From positions 70,659 to 134,658 of the forward strand of contig NZ_KB235936.1 of the NCBI RefSeq assembly GCF_000332315.1: DNA of 64,000 nt. The letters run 5' to 3'. Made by a program: the position numbers and the translations under genes. Shown piece by piece: positions 63,948-64,000 of the stretch (its first letter is position 1; every line of letters starts with the position of its first letter). Under the pieces are notes generated by a model, which ran no database searches, had not been told where the DNA came from, and worked only from the letters and a program-made list of their open reading frames with translations. Source of the DNA: Prochlorothrix hollandica PCC 9006 = CALU 1027. Its GTDB lineage: Bacteria > Cyanobacteriota > Cyanobacteriia > Prochlorotrichales > Prochlorotrichaceae.

Positions 63948-64000
63948 ATTTATTTTATAATAGAAACCCAAGGTATTTCATTGGACAAGTGTATGCAAAT

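Larger units (their letters stand above)
63665..64000. other. End of window: element C and a partial element A
   Basis: Contains element C copy 6 and the first 23 bases of an A-type end, after which the sequence becomes AT-rich and unlike A. No gene seen before the window ends. Confidence 0.55.

Overview
The window looks like chromosomal DNA of a cyanobacterium of roughly 55% GC. Evidence seen here: psbU (a photosystem II extrinsic subunit), the cyanobacterial split of RNA polymerase beta-prime into rpoC1 and rpoC2, many HIP1 octamers (GCGATCGC), a grpE-dnaK-dnaJ cluster with a DnaK1-type chaperone, and a pilB-pilT-pilC run. Genus cannot be fixed from sequence reading alone; a filamentous or thin-celled freshwater form such as Prochlorothrix or a Leptolyngbya relative is only a guess.

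Layout. 0-9 kb: FHA-adenylate cyclase, psbU, nadB, hisA, a small unknown, a stand-alone DUF1400 protein and hisD. 9-20.6 kb: the information-processing block rpsT, tatD, rpoB, rpoC1, rpoC2, ended by a perfect 13-bp-stem terminator. 20.8-29 kb: an accessory stretch with a PEP-CTERM protein, a DegT aminotransferase, a TnpB element, an amidase gene pair and a complete DDE insertion sequence. 29-38 kb: tRNA-Leu(CAG), a PLP decarboxylase, a GT4 glycosyltransferase, a 2OG-Fe oxygenase, a sulfatase-fold protein and a CBS protein. 38-50 kb: two GT-C membrane glycosyltransferases, an ABA4-like pair, a tandem CobA-type ATPase, then ubiX overlapping a third, 1131-residue GT-C enzyme. 50-57.5 kb: the leftward run grpE, dnaK, dnaJ, tusA, rsgA, marR, with the last four physically overlapping. 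58.7-63.7 kb: pilB, pilT, pilC for type IV pilus extension, retraction and platform.

Between these ordinary genes lies a dense layer of small mobile DNA. I could define at least five families of short non-autonomous elements (called A to E here) by comparing copies inside the window: A, 103 bp with TA ends; B, 206-300 bp with 16-bp ends and a 9-bp target duplication; C, 96-99 bp with 4-bp duplications; D, 81 bp with 8-bp duplications; E, 81 bp with a 7-bp duplication. Two places show one family inserted in another (B in A at 42.1-42.4 kb; C in the target duplication of D at 53.8-54.0 kb), which gives a relative order of events. A sixth family (F) is REP-like.

The most interesting system is the TnpB element at 23413-24877. 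It has IS608-type ends (TTAC on the left, TCAA on the right), an intact RuvC catalytic triad, and a divergent 46-codon ribbon-helix-helix gene facing tnpB across an inverted repeat. It sits exactly on the stop codon of the neighbouring gene and leaves that protein unchanged. A 276-bp relative at 57974-58249 has lost both genes by two internal deletions but keeps both ends, the inverted repeat and the 3' region expected to encode the omega RNA, so it looks like a guide-RNA-only mini-element. Short tandem repeats of 11-18 bp are also unusually common, some of them running through stop codons (rpoB, dnaK) or in frame inside proteins.
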